A stretch of DNA of 64,000 nt from Asticcacaulis taihuensis (GCF_900100255.1 NZ_FMTS01000001.1:558001-622000); one strand, 5' to 3'; counted from the first letter of the stretch, positions 53,525 to 62,850 are shown. The notes: generated from the sequence alone by a model not told the origin. A program made the numbers and translations.

Positions 53525-54262
53525 ATGCGCAGGATCGGCTTGCTCGGGGGAATGAGCTGGGAAAGCACCGCCACCTATTACAAGCTTATCAATGAAGGCG
53601 TCCGCGAGGCGATGGGCGGGCTGGCCTCGGCCGATATCCTGTTGCGGTCACTCGATTTTCAGGCGGTGGTTGCTTTGCAAAAGGCCGATCGCTGGGACGA
53701 GGCCGCCCGCCTTCTGGGTGATGCCGCTCAGGGCCTGGAAGCCGCCGGCGCCGATTGCATCCTGATTTGCACCAACACCATGCATCTGGTGGCCGAACAG
53801 GTGGCCGCCAGTTGCGACATTCCCCTGATCCACATTATCGGCGAAACGGCCAGGGCGCTGAATGCCGCCGGTCATCGGCGCCCGCTCCTGCTGGCCACCC
53901 GCTACAGCATGGAACACGGTTTCTATGCCGAACATATGCGCCGCTATGGCCTGGACATCCTTATCCCTGACGCCGACGACCGAATGGCCTGCCACAACGC
54001 CATCTTTGACGAACTGTGCCAGGGCGTTGTCAGCGCTGGCGCCCGCCAGACCCTGATCGAGATGACCCGTCGCGGCGCCATGCGGGGCGCCGACAGCGTC
54101 ATTCTGGGCTGCACCGAACTGGGCCTGAGTGTCGACGCTGCCTGTCTGCCCCTGCCCTGTTTCGATTCCACTCACATCCACGCCCAGGCGGCGGTCGATT
54201 TCGCCCTGGCGGCCGCGCCTGCCCTTCCGCGGCAATTCGTCATGGACGGCGCCTATATCTGA
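53525..54262 (+). CDS. aspartate/glutamate racemase family protein
   Basis: A 245-residue cofactor-independent racemase. It starts RRIGLLGGMSWESTATYYKLIN, as in YgeA and other broad-specificity amino acid racemases. The catalytic cysteine pair is Cys82 (CTNTMH) and Cys196 (LGCTELGL). The reaction interconverts L- and D-forms of an amino acid, with the substrate likely aspartate, homoserine or a related one. It is divergent from the Lrp gene and followed by an oxygenase on the same strand. Confidence 0.9.
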   Translation: MRRIGLLGGMSWESTATYYKLINEGVREAMGGLASADILLRSLDFQAVVALQKADRWDEAARLLGDAAQGLEAAGADCILICTNTMHLVAEQVAASCDIPLIHIIGETARALNAAGHRRPLLLATRYSMEHGFYAEHMRRYGLDILIPDADDRMACHNAIFDELCQGVVSAGARQTLIEMTRRGAMRGADSVILGCTELGLSVDAACLPLPCFDSTHIHAQAAVDFALAAAPALPRQFVMDGAYI

Positions 54263-54322
54263 ACCTTGCCGCTGCGTTTTCCGGCGTGCTATAACCCGGG
54301 CCTGCATTCTAAAGGTTTTGCC

Positions 54323-54955
54323 ATGCTGCGTTATGACGCCATTGCCGCCACGCCGGCCTCAGACTATCCGTTCCGCAACCTGATCGGCGCCGATATCATG
54401 CCGCCTGAACTGGAACCCGATATCGCCCGCGATTTCCCGCAGATCGACAAGACTGGTTTCATGCGGCCGGAAGATTTTCCGATGGGGCCGTCATTTAAAA
54501 TGCTGCTGGCAGAAGTCCGTGGCCCTGTATTCGCCAAGGCAATTGGTGAAAAGCTGGGCGTCAATCTGGTCGGCAAGCCCACCTGGGTAACCGTGCGCAA
54601 ATGGTCAGCGCTGAAGGATGGCCGCCCGCATACAGATGGCGCCGACAAGCTCGCCTCGGCCCTCATCTATCTCAATCCCGAAGGCAGCAGCGGCGGCAAT
54701 CTGCGTTTTCTCGAAGGCCCGGACCAAGCCGGTCCCGGCACCAAGGAAGTGAACCCCGGTTACGGCCATTTCATCGCCTTCCCGCGCCTCGATAATAGCT
54801 GGCACGGCCATACGCCTTTCGAGGGCGAGCGCCGGGTGGTGCAGATCGCGTGGCTGGTCAGTGAAGACGCGGTGGCGCGCAAGGCCAAGCGGCACGGCAT
54901 TACCGAATTCCTCAAGAAGCTGTTCTCGAAGACCAAACAGGACGAGATGATGTAA
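54323..54955 (+). CDS. 2OG-Fe(II) oxygenase, P4H-like
   Basis: A 210-residue protein of the prolyl 4-hydroxylase-like oxygenase superfamily. The iron ligands are His103 and Asp105 in GRPHTDGADK, and His161 or His163 in WHGHTPF. Arg171 in ERRVVQIAW fits the 2-oxoglutarate contact. The start at 54323 has AAAGG seven bases upstream. Members modify proteins, peptides or small molecules; the target is unknown. It is in the same direction as the racemase, 60 bases downstream. Confidence 0.83.
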   Translation: MLRYDAIAATPASDYPFRNLIGADIMPPELEPDIARDFPQIDKTGFMRPEDFPMGPSFKMLLAEVRGPVFAKAIGEKLGVNLVGKPTWVTVRKWSALKDGRPHTDGADKLASALIYLNPEGSSGGNLRFLEGPDQAGPGTKEVNPGYGHFIAFPRLDNSWHGHTPFEGERRVVQIAWLVSEDAVARKAKRHGITEFLKKLFSKTKQDEMM

Positions 54956-54990
54956 GTGGGCGGACCTAACTGGTGTATTAAAGCAAAGCT

Positions 54991-55773
54991 TTAAAATACC
55001 AGCGTCGTCTGCATACCCCCGCCGGGCAAAACCCAGTCTACCCGCCAGCCGTCTTCAAAGCGCGCAATGCGATCGCTGTCGCCAGTGATGCGGGAATCCC
55101 TGAAATTGCGAACGTTTTCCTTCCCCCCCGCCACAACAGAGAGGGTATTTGCTGTTTCGCTTTCCGTCGGCGGTTCTATCTGCGTCGTGGCGGTATAAAA
55201 CCCCCGGTCATCGCTGGTCGTCCGCGCCCGTATCTCGCCATTCAACACAACCTCAACAGGCGTCGTCGGCGCCACACGCCCCGCGATCGCTAAAGCGCCG
55301 GCGCGGTCATAATCGATCACGGCCACCGCTGTCAGGTCATTGAAAAGGGCCAGGCTGGGCGCGCCCGGCCGTATCAGAACCGCCTTATCCGGTGCGCCGG
55401 TCGGAATAAACAGCCGACCATCGGCGTGCATCGACCGGCCGCTGTCCTCCGTCGACAAATCGAAAAGTCCACCATCGGGTCCGGACGGCAGTTCGGCACG
55501 GAACCGACCTTTGGAATCCGAAGTAACCCCGACAGCGCGGTTACCGGCATAGCTGAACCGCACCCGCGCATTGGGGATCGTCTGGCCTGTCACGACAAAC
55601 ATGTTGGAACCGGCCTGGTCAACACCGGTAATTTCAGGCGCGCGCCAGTAACCGGCGGCCTCAAGCGCGCTGGTCGCTTCCGTCGCCTTCGGCTTTTCCC
55701 CGCACCCGGCCACAACGGCCAGCAGGGCAAAACTCACGATATAACGGATATGGCGGGCACGGATCGGCGACAT
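54991..55773 (-). CDS. lipoprotein of unknown function
   Basis: A 260-residue lipoprotein. The signal ends in a lipobox (VVAGC), so the mature protein is anchored in a membrane. The body has beta-rich repeats such as TIPNARVRFSYAGN and RVAPTTPVEVVLNGEIRARTTSDDRGFY that look like carboxypeptidase-regulatory or immunoglobulin-like domains. Its C-terminal end reads DWVLPGGGMQTTLVF. The open frame begins at 55830, but ATG 55773 gives the lipoprotein signal. It is divergent from the LOG gene. Confidence 0.65.
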   Translation of the reverse strand: MSPIRARHIRYIVSFALLAVVAGCGEKPKATEATSALEAAGYWRAPEITGVDQAGSNMFVVTGQTIPNARVRFSYAGNRAVGVTSDSKGRFRAELPSGPDGGLFDLSTEDSGRSMHADGRLFIPTGAPDKAVLIRPGAPSLALFNDLTAVAVIDYDRAGALAIAGRVAPTTPVEVVLNGEIRARTTSDDRGFYTATTQIEPPTESETANTLSVVAGGKENVRNFRDSRITGDSDRIARFEDGWRVDWVLPGGGMQTTLVF

Positions 55774-55885
55774 GCAGACATCATTATCCGTTTTCCCGCC
55801 TGACGAACAGAGGTCTGAATGGATTGCCATTCAGTTTTATTCGGATGACAATGCGAATCGCGCCGTTTCAAAGATTGATCTGTTT

Positions 55886-56485
55886 ATGACCTCCTCCTCC
55901 TCCTCCGACATCCGTTCCGTCTGCGTTTATTGCGGCTCCTCCCTGGGCGCCAATCCGCTTTACCAACAGGCGGCGCGCGACCTGGGGCAAATTCTCGCCG
56001 GTGCCGGTCTGCGCCTGGTCTATGGCGGCGGCGGGGTTGGCCTGATGGGAGAAACCGCCCGCGCCGTGCATGAGTCCGGCGGCGAGGTCCTTGGCATCAT
56101 GCCGAAATTCCTGCAGTCGCGCGAAAGCGTTTTCGGCGAGGTCGAAACGCGCATTGTCGATAACATGCACGAACGAAAGATGATGATGTTCGAGGAGGCC
56201 GACGCCTTCGTTGTCGTTCCCGGCGGCGTCGGCACGCTGGAAGAGGCTATCGAACTGATGTCATGGCGGCGCCTGGACCTCCACAGAAAGCCGGTCATCT
56301 TCCTGAACACCAACGGCTATTGGGAGCCGTTCTTCACCCTGATACGCCATACCGAAGCGGAAGGCTTCACCCCCTCCGCCTTCCTTGATACCTATCTCAG
56401 CGTCGATACGGTCGAAGAGGTTTTGCCGGCCATCGCCCGTGCCGGGACGCATACGGTCAATATCGATACACGCAGAGTGGTCTGA
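55886..56485 (+). CDS. LOG family protein (nucleotide 5'-monophosphate phosphoribohydrolase)
   Basis: A 199-residue LOG (TIGR00730, formerly lysine decarboxylase-like) protein. The signature is PGGVGTLEE at residues 112-120, with Arg97 and Lys98 in MHERKMMMF and the phosphate loop VYCGSSLGANPLY near the N-terminus. These enzymes release free bases from cytokinin or other nucleoside monophosphates. In many bacteria the physiological substrate is not settled. The ATG at 55886 is chosen because earlier in-frame codons have no ribosome binding site. It abuts the VIT gene with no gap. Confidence 0.88.
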   Translation: MTSSSSSDIRSVCVYCGSSLGANPLYQQAARDLGQILAGAGLRLVYGGGGVGLMGETARAVHESGGEVLGIMPKFLQSRESVFGEVETRIVDNMHERKMMMFEEADAFVVVPGGVGTLEEAIELMSWRRLDLHRKPVIFLNTNGYWEPFFTLIRHTEAEGFTPSAFLDTYLSVDTVEEVLPAIARAGTHTVNIDTRRVV

Positions 56486-57187
56486 ATGACACGTTCGCAT
56501 AAGGCTTCAGAATTACATTTCATTTCGCGGATCGGCTGGCTGCGCGCCGCGGTTCTCGGCGCCAATGACGGCATCATCTCCACCGCCAGCCTGATCGTCG
56601 GGGTGGCCGCCAGCCCGGCCGATAAAAGCGCCATCCTGCTGACGGGTATCGCGGCCCTGGTCGCTGGCTCGCTTTCGATGGCCGCCGGCGAATATGTCTC
56701 GGTCAGTTCGCAGGCCGATACAGAAGCCGCCGATATTGCCCGCGAAACCCAGGAATTGAAGGATTTTCCCGAGGCCGAGGCCGAGGAACTGACCCAGATC
56801 TATGTCGCTCGTGGCCTGGAAGAACCGCTCGCCCGGCAGGTGGCCGAACAACTGATGAAGACGGATGCCCTGAAAGCTCATACCCGCGACGAGCTGGGCT
56901 TTTCCGAGCATACCGAGGCCAAGCCGATCCAGGCGGCCCTGACCTCGGCCGTCACCTTCGCGTCCGGTGCCATCCTGCCGCTGCTGGCCATGTGGCTGAG
57001 CCCGCGCCCGCTAATCGTATGGATCGTGGCGGCCTGTGCCATTATTTTTCTGGCCACCCTGGGCGCGCTGGGTGCCGTGGCCGGTGGATCGAACCTCGGC
57101 AAGGCCGTCTTCCGCGTCACCTTCTGGGGCGCAATTGCTCTGGGCGTCACCGCCGGCATCGGCAAGCTGTTCGGCGCGGTCGTTTAA
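56486..57187 (+). CDS. VIT family iron/manganese transporter
   Basis: A 233-residue VIT1/CCC1-family membrane protein. It has LRAAVLGANDGIISTASLIVGVAA, the classic first helix with Asp, then ALVAGSLSMAAGEYVSVSSQ. An internal acidic segment with EEPLARQVAEQL follows, then three more helices. Proteins of this group move Fe2+ or Mn2+ into vacuoles or out of the cytoplasm. It starts directly after the LOG stop, so the two are co-translated, although no functional link is known. Its stop overlaps the end of gltX by four bases. Confidence 0.9.
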   Translation: MTRSHKASELHFISRIGWLRAAVLGANDGIISTASLIVGVAASPADKSAILLTGIAALVAGSLSMAAGEYVSVSSQADTEAADIARETQELKDFPEAEAEELTQIYVARGLEEPLARQVAEQLMKTDALKAHTRDELGFSEHTEAKPIQAALTSAVTFASGAILPLLAMWLSPRPLIVWIVAACAIIFLATLGALGAVAGGSNLGKAVFRVTFWGAIALGVTAGIGKLFGAVV

Positions 57188-58524
57188 CCTTGTAGCCGCT
57201 TCGCAATCTTGTCCCGGCCGATCAGGAAGCTCAAGGCCCCCATGTCCGGACCATGATCCATGCCGGTCAGGGCCTGGCGCAGCGGCATGAAGAGCGCCTT
57301 GCCCTTGGCGCCCGTCGCTTCCTTGATTGCCCCAGACCAGACGGACCAGCTATCGCGGCCATATTCAGCCGGCAGCAGTTCCAGGGCCTTGGCGGCAAAA
57401 GCCGCATCCTCGATTTTCGGCGTGATATCGCCACCAATGATCTGCGCCCAGTCCGTCACTTCCGCGAACTTGTGCAGGTTCATCTTAACCGTGTCCCAGA
57501 ACAGTTCACCCAGATCGGCATTCAGAGCTTCAAGGCGCGGCTTGGCCTCAGTGTAAGGCATGTTTTGCAGCACCTGGGCATTGAGGCGCATCAGGTCGTC
57601 GAAATCATAACGCGCCGGCGCGCGCCCCATCTTGTCGAAATCCTGGCCTTCCACCAGCGCCATCAGCGAGGGCGCGGCTTCCAATGCGTCCGAAGTGCCG
57701 ATCTTCGCCAGGTGCGAGGTGATGGCCAGAGGCTCCAGGCCGTCCTCGCGCATCTGCGAGATCGACATAGAGCCAAGGCGTTTGGAAAGCCCCTCACCAT
57801 CCGCGCCGACCAGCAGTGGCATATGAGCAAAGACCGGCAGCGGCGAACCGCCAAAGAAAGCGGACAGGGCCTCGAAAATTTCCAGTTGCGTACCGGTATT
57901 GGCGACGTGATCTTCCCCGCGAATGACGTGGGTAATCTTCATGTCGATATCATCCACGACCGACGGCAAGGTATAGAGGAAGGCGCCGTCCTCGCGGATC
58001 AGCACCGGATCCGACATCGAGGTCGTATCGACTTCACAGTGGCCGCGCACCAGGTCTTCCCAGACCACGCGCTTGCCATCCAGCTTGAATCGCCAGTGCG
58101 GCTTGCGCCCCTCGGCCTCAAAGGCAGCTTTTTCGGCATCGGTCAGATTGAGCGCGGCGCGGTCATAAACCGGCGGCAGGCCACGCGACAACTGCACCTT
58201 GCGGCGACGGTCCAGTTCGTCGGCGGTTTCATAGCAGGCATAGAGGCGGTCATCGGCCTTCAGGGCATCAGCGCACTTCTGGTAGATATCGAAGCGCTTC
58301 GACTGATTGTAGCGCTCGCCCCATTCCAGGCCCAGCCACTTCAGGTCGGTTTCGATCAGGTCTTCATTTTCCTTGGTCGAGCGCTCCAGGTCGGTATCAT
58401 CGATCCGCAGCACGAAAACACCCTGATGCTTCTGCGCAAAAAGCCAGTTCTGGATGGCGGCGCGCACGTTTCCGGCATGGATGCGGCCGGTGGGTGAAGG
58501 GGCAAAACGAACCTTGACGGTCAT
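57184..58524 (-). CDS. gltX: glutamyl-tRNA synthetase
   Basis: A 446-residue class I GluRS. The HIGH region is PTGRIHAGNVRAA, where HAGN replaces HIGG, and the KMSKS region is GEGLSKRLG. In alphaproteobacteria such enzymes charge tRNA-Glu and sometimes tRNA-Gln, the latter being corrected by GatCAB. These genomes usually have a second GluRS elsewhere, so this is one of two copies, likely. Length is slightly short, typical of the group. Confidence 0.95.
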   Translation of the reverse strand: MTVKVRFAPSPTGRIHAGNVRAAIQNWLFAQKHQGVFVLRIDDTDLERSTKENEDLIETDLKWLGLEWGERYNQSKRFDIYQKCADALKADDRLYACYETADELDRRRKVQLSRGLPPVYDRAALNLTDAEKAAFEAEGRKPHWRFKLDGKRVVWEDLVRGHCEVDTTSMSDPVLIREDGAFLYTLPSVVDDIDMKITHVIRGEDHVANTGTQLEIFEALSAFFGGSPLPVFAHMPLLVGADGEGLSKRLGSMSISQMREDGLEPLAITSHLAKIGTSDALEAAPSLMALVEGQDFDKMGRAPARYDFDDLMRLNAQVLQNMPYTEAKPRLEALNADLGELFWDTVKMNLHKFAEVTDWAQIIGGDITPKIEDAAFAAKALELLPAEYGRDSWSVWSGAIKEATGAKGKALFMPLRQALTGMDHGPDMGALSFLIGRDKIAKRLQG

Positions 58525-58745
58525 AGGACAGGTCTCTTAGTCAAAAAAGGAGCCTTCCCTTACCCCTCCCCGCTCGATTTGAAAAGGCTTTGATGCAAAC
58601 AGGGTAAACGGCGGTTAGGAACGATGACAGGCCCGTCAATCTTTTATGACATCAAGCGCTGGTTAAGGTCTTACCGCTAACCCGCTGCCAGGGCGCAAAA
58701 AACAGCGCCGGGTTAGGTGTCACGTTCAAGTAAGGCGCAGCTTAT

Positions 58746-60884
58746 ATGCAGAAGGCTCTGTGCATTTCCGATATTACCGATCGTATCGATCCGGTATCGC
58801 CGCAATGCTCTAATTCCACCCTTTATGAAACGTTCCGCGATGAATCCGATCTGATGGTCGTCGCCGTGGCCGATGAAGCCGGGCGCGTCCTCGGCCTGAT
58901 CGAACGCCACGCCTTCAACCTGACCATGGCCGGCGAATATGGCCGCGCCCTCTATGGCAACAAGCCGGTCACCACCCTGATGGACCCGGCTCCCCTGCTG
59001 GTCGATATCGCCACGCCCCTGCGCGACTTCACCCGCACCACTCTCAGTGAACGCCCGTCGGAACTGATGCGCGGCTTCATCGCCACCTGTGGCGGCCGCT
59101 ATGCCGGCGTCGGCACCTCGCTGTCGGTTCTGAAAGCGATCAGCGCCGACCTGCACCAGTCGCTTGGCCGGCAGCAGGAAATGACCAACGACCTGATCCG
59201 CCTGAGCAGCGAATCCCAGCGCCACCAGACCTTCCTCAACATGGTCATCCAGAACATCCCCGCCATGGTTCTGGTCAAGAACGCCGCCGACCAGAAGATC
59301 GTCCTGCTCAACAGCGTCGGCGAGGACATGCTCAACGTCTCCAGTAATATTGTCGTCGGTAAATCCAGCGGCGACTTCATGACCGCTGAACGCGCCGCCC
59401 TTTACAACACCTATGACCAGATCGCCCTGCAAAGCGATGAGACCATCATGCTCAAGGAAGAGCATGTCACCGACGCCCATGGCCGCCAGCGTGTCATCCA
59501 ACTCAAGAAAACGGTCCTGCGGACCCTCTCCGGTGAGGCCGACTGCATACTGACCCTGGGCATAGACCTGACCGAGCAAAAGCAGGCCGAGGCCCGCATC
59601 GCCCATCTGGCGCACTATGACCCATTGACCGGACTGGCCAACCGCGCCCTGTTCACCCGTGAAATGGATGCCGCCCTGAGCCGTGTTCAGCGCCATGACC
59701 GCAAGGTGGCGCTGCTTTGCCTCGATCTTGACCGCTTCAAGGCGATCAACGATTCCTATGGCCACCTGACTGGCGACCAGTTGCTGACTGAAGTGGCCGA
59801 ACGCCTGCGCGGCTGCGTGCGCAAGAGCGATATCATCGCCCGCATGGGCGGCGATGAATTCACCATTATCCAGGACATCGACACGCCTGAGGATGCGCAA
59901 CACCTGGCGGGGCGGATTGTCGATGCCCTGAAACTGCCCGTTATTGTCAATGAAACGGCCCTTGAGGTCGGCGTCAGCATCGGCATTGCATTAGCGCCCG
60001 CCGACGGCATGGACGCCAACAACCTGCTGTCGCGTGCCGATCTGGCCATGTATCGCGTCAAGGCCGAGGGGCGCAACGGCTGGTGTTTTTATCGTCCGGA
60101 AATGGATGCACAATTACAAAGCCGCATCGAGATGGAGCAGGACCTGAAGGCCGCCCTCGCCGGCAACCAGTTCCAACTCTATTATCAGCCCCTGCTCAAT
60201 CTCGACAGCGGTCAGGTCGTCTCGTTCGAGGCTTTGTTGCGCTGGCACCACCCAACACGCAGCATGGTCTCGCCGGCAGAATTCATTCCGCTGGCGGAGG
60301 AATGCGGCCTGATTGGGCAGCTTGGCGAATGGGTACTGAACGAAGCGACCCGAACAGCCGCCCGCTGGCCGCAAGACTGGCGCGTCGCGGTCAATATCTC
60401 GCCGCTCCAGTTCCGCCACAAGTCGCTGGTTAATCTCGTCAAAAAAGCGCTGAAGGCCTCCGGCCTGCCACCGACGCGCCTGGAGTTGGAAATCACCGAA
60501 AGCGTCATCCTCGAAGACGAAACCCACAACCTCGCCATCCTCAATGCCATTCGGGCGCTTGGCGTTCGCATCGCCATGGATGATTTCGGCACCGGCTATT
60601 CGTCACTGAGCTACCTGCGCACCTTCCCGTTCGACAAGATCAAGATCGACCAGTCATTTGTCCGCGACCTGCCGCACGACAAGAACGCTCTATCGATCGT
60701 CAGGGCCATTACCGACATGGCGCAGTCGCTTAACGTACTGATCACGGCGGAAGGCGTCGAAACCGAGGCCCAGATGGAGGCGCTCAAGGCATTGAATTGC
60801 GGTGAGGCGCAAGGTTATTTCATCGGCCGTCCGGCGCCTGTCATCGATGCCTATATTCAGCCGATGATCAGGTACGGGACATAA
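58746..60884 (+). CDS. CBS-PAS-GGDEF-EAL c-di-GMP enzyme
   Basis: A 712-residue cytoplasmic signalling protein. Residues 30-135 resemble a CBS pair (VVAVADEAGRVLGLIERHAF and VTTLMDPAPLLVD), 160-275 form a PAS domain, 285-450 a GGDEF domain and 460-705 an EAL domain. The active-site motif is GGDEF at 368-372, with an inhibitory site Arg359-Asp362 (RKSD) five residues before it. The EAL motif is at 495-497 and DDFGTG follows near 620. Both activities could be intact, so it may make and degrade c-di-GMP. The CBS part could sense adenine nucleotides. Confidence 0.9.
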   Translation: MQKALCISDITDRIDPVSPQCSNSTLYETFRDESDLMVVAVADEAGRVLGLIERHAFNLTMAGEYGRALYGNKPVTTLMDPAPLLVDIATPLRDFTRTTLSERPSELMRGFIATCGGRYAGVGTSLSVLKAISADLHQSLGRQQEMTNDLIRLSSESQRHQTFLNMVIQNIPAMVLVKNAADQKIVLLNSVGEDMLNVSSNIVVGKSSGDFMTAERAALYNTYDQIALQSDETIMLKEEHVTDAHGRQRVIQLKKTVLRTLSGEADCILTLGIDLTEQKQAEARIAHLAHYDPLTGLANRALFTREMDAALSRVQRHDRKVALLCLDLDRFKAINDSYGHLTGDQLLTEVAERLRGCVRKSDIIARMGGDEFTIIQDIDTPEDAQHLAGRIVDALKLPVIVNETALEVGVSIGIALAPADGMDANNLLSRADLAMYRVKAEGRNGWCFYRPEMDAQLQSRIEMEQDLKAALAGNQFQLYYQPLLNLDSGQVVSFEALLRWHHPTRSMVSPAEFIPLAEECGLIGQLGEWVLNEATRTAARWPQDWRVAVNISPLQFRHKSLVNLVKKALKASGLPPTRLELEITESVILEDETHNLAILNAIRALGVRIAMDDFGTGYSSLSYLRTFPFDKIKIDQSFVRDLPHDKNALSIVRAITDMAQSLNVLITAEGVETEAQMEALKALNCGEAQGYFIGRPAPVIDAYIQPMIRYGT

Positions 60885-60887
60885 AAC

Positions 60888-60913
60888 AAGCGCCGGATGA
60901 CTCCGGCGCTTTT
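60888..60913. terminator. bidirectional terminator
   Basis: AAGCGCCGGA-TGAC-TCCGGCGCTT is a perfect 10-bp stem with T residues after. It starts four bases after the GGDEF-EAL stop and eight bases before the dksA stop on the other strand. Confidence 0.85.
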
Positions 60914-60920
60914 CAAATTC

Positions 60921-61340
60921 TCAGTCGTCCCGATGGACACGCTCGGAACGCTCGTGGCGTTCCTGGGCTTCGATCGAAAGCGTCGCCGTCGGGCGGGCTT
61001 CGAGGCGGCCCAGGCCGATCGGCTCGCCGGTCTCTTCGCAAAATCCGTAGGAGCCGTCATCGATGCGCGACAGGGCTTCGTCAATCTTGCTGATCAGCTT
61101 GCGCTGGCGGTCACGGGTGCGCAGTTCCAGCGCGCGATCAGATTCCGAAGAGGCACGGTCCACCAGATCGGGGTGATTCTCCGTCTCTTTCTGCATGACA
61201 TTGACGGTTTCCTTGGCGCCTTTCAGGATCTCGTCTTTCCAGTTCAGCAGTTTGGCCCGGAAATAGGCCAACTGGCGGGTATTCATATATTCTTCGTCTT
61301 CTGTCGGACGGTATTGTTCCGAAACTTGTACGGCAGACAT
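60921..61340 (-). CDS. dksA: RNA polymerase-binding factor DksA, Cys-poor type
   Basis: A 139-residue DksA protein that enters the secondary channel of RNA polymerase and works with ppGpp in stringent control. The coiled-coil tip is PDLVDRA (Asp58, Asp61 and Ala63), as needed for function. The zinc finger is reduced: only Cys101 remains of the usual four, with Thr104 in the second place and no later Cys pair. DksA proteins without a full zinc site (DksA2 type) exist in Pseudomonas and are common in alphaproteobacteria. The fold is probably kept without zinc. Confidence 0.93.
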   Translation of the reverse strand: MSAVQVSEQYRPTEDEEYMNTRQLAYFRAKLLNWKDEILKGAKETVNVMQKETENHPDLVDRASSESDRALELRTRDRQRKLISKIDEALSRIDDGSYGFCEETGEPIGLGRLEARPTATLSIEAQERHERSERVHRDD

Positions 61341-61539
61341 GTTGCTTTGACACCCCTATTGATCGACGCCCAATTGACGACGCATGGTCCCGGTGTCTTA
61401 AGGCCGGACACCGCAAACCCTAAACAGCAAAAACGATACCAGTCGCAGCCACCTTACCCGCCGGTCACGGCAGCGCGATTTCGCGGCTTATAAAGGGGTA
61501 TCATTAACCTGTGAAGCGATTTTACGCGGACCGGCCGAT

Positions 61540-62121
61540 TTATACCGTGAAGCGGCTGTGAACAAATCCGGCGAAGGCCTCGGCGGCATGGCGCAGCCGT
61601 TCCGGCCAGTGTTCCGCAGCCTCCGCATCGGCGCCGTCGGTAATATATTTGACGGCGGCAAAAGGCACGGCTTCCAGATGGCAGACCTTGGCCAGGGCAT
61701 AGGCTTCCATATCCAGAACCTGGCAATCCATGGCCAGGTCTCCGGTGACGAAACTGTCGCCGCTGCAGCAGATGCCGCTTTTCAAATCCGCAAACAGGAC
61801 AGGCACATCAAGCATCGACGGAATGCTTTCGTATGGCGTTTCGCCGTGCGCAAATCCCAGCGGCGTCACATCCATGTCGCGCTGGATGAACTGATGACAG
61901 GCGATCAGGTCTCCTGTGCGGAAACAACGGCTGCCCGCCGTGCCGAGATTGACCACCCGCGCCGGCAGACGGCCTTCATATCGGCGTAGTGTCAGTTCGC
62001 GCGTCAAGGCATGGGCCGCGTTGACCTTGCCAATGCCAGTATAGAGCACATCGGCGCCTAGCGGCTCCAGCAATCCCATGGCCTCCTGTTTCAGGGCCAT
62101 GACGAAAAGCGTGTCTTTCAT
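61540..62121 (-). CDS. nucleoside phosphorylase/MTA-SAH nucleosidase-like protein
   Basis: A 193-residue member of the purine/uridine phosphorylase superfamily, shorter than MtnN. It has LFVMALKQEAMGLLEPLGADVLYTGIGKVNAA, NLGTAGS and the C-terminal VLDMEAYALAKVC, where the Asp-Met-Glu matches the ribose-binding Glu. The likely reaction is release of a base from methylthioadenosine or a related nucleoside. Four cysteines in the middle are unusual. The gene lies ten bases after the stop of fliX on the same strand. Confidence 0.75.
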   Translation of the reverse strand: MKDTLFVMALKQEAMGLLEPLGADVLYTGIGKVNAAHALTRELTLRRYEGRLPARVVNLGTAGSRCFRTGDLIACHQFIQRDMDVTPLGFAHGETPYESIPSMLDVPVLFADLKSGICCSGDSFVTGDLAMDCQVLDMEAYALAKVCHLEAVPFAAVKYITDGADAEAAEHWPERLRHAAEAFAGFVHSRFTV

Positions 62122-62131
62122 ACTTCGGGCA

Positions 62132-62557
62132 TTACATCAGCCGGCGCTTGGCCAGTTCGACACAGGCGCGGGTCTCGATCTCATTGAGTACGCCCTGCAA
62201 ACGGTCGTCCTCGATCTCTTCCTTCTGGAGCGCGATCATCGATTGCAGGCGGATCAGGGCCTCATCGTCGATATCGCCGGAAAGCACGCTGATCTTGAGA
62301 TCATCCAGAGCGTCGAGAATATCACGGGAGCGCTTAATCTGGCGGCGGCGGCGGCCGGTCAGCACATCTTCCTCGCCCTGAAGCGCCATCAGGGCATCTA
62401 TCCCCATCATGCCAAAGGCAGCCGAAGTCTGTGCCGTGGCCGCCGATTTTCCCGCGCCATCCTTGCCCGAGAGCGAAAATCCACTGCCCGTCTTTTTCAC
62501 GCCGCTGGACGAGCCGCTGATCGGCGCGCCGGTAACCGAATTGATCCTGAATGTCAT
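62132..62557 (-). CDS. fliX: flagellar assembly regulator FliX
   Basis: A 141-residue FliX protein. In Caulobacter it links early basal-body assembly to the sigma-54 activator FlbD. The N-terminus FRINSVTGAP and the C-terminal DDEALIRLQSMIALQKEEIEDDRLQGVLNEIETRACVELAKR match the family. The start is ATG 62557; an in-frame upstream ATG at 62581 has no ribosome binding site. It is divergent from flgI, as in Caulobacter. Confidence 0.92.
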   Translation of the reverse strand: MTFRINSVTGAPISGSSSGVKKTGSGFSLSGKDGAGKSAATAQTSAAFGMMGIDALMALQGEEDVLTGRRRRQIKRSRDILDALDDLKISVLSGDIDDEALIRLQSMIALQKEEIEDDRLQGVLNEIETRACVELAKRRLM

Positions 62558-62800
62558 GATCTGACCTGTCTGCGAACCCACACACTATATATTAAGACGC
62601 CGTGTAGTTTCTTCTGTTTTGCCCGGATGACAAAGCATAGGGGCAAAAACCGGCTTTTGCCAGTGTACGACACGGTCATTATTGCCGGCTCAGGGTAAGC
62701 GAAGCCTTAACGCCCCGGCACAAATTTCCCGTTGACGCACACCTTCAAAAGTCGTCACGCCAAGCCATTGATTGTAATAACGAAAATTCCCATCGATTCG

Positions 62801-62815
62801 TGGCACGGATTTCGC
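62801..62815 (+). promoter_or_regulatory. sigma-54 promoter of flgI
   Basis: TGGCACGGATTTCGC keeps the invariant GG at -24 and GC at -12 with the correct 10-base spacing. Only one base (C for T) differs from TGGCACG-N4-TTGC. It lies 35 bases before the flgI ATG. It predicts control by RpoN with an activator such as FlbD. Confidence 0.7.
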
Positions 62816-62850
62816 AATCCGACTACTAATTATGGTTAACGGGTAAATTC

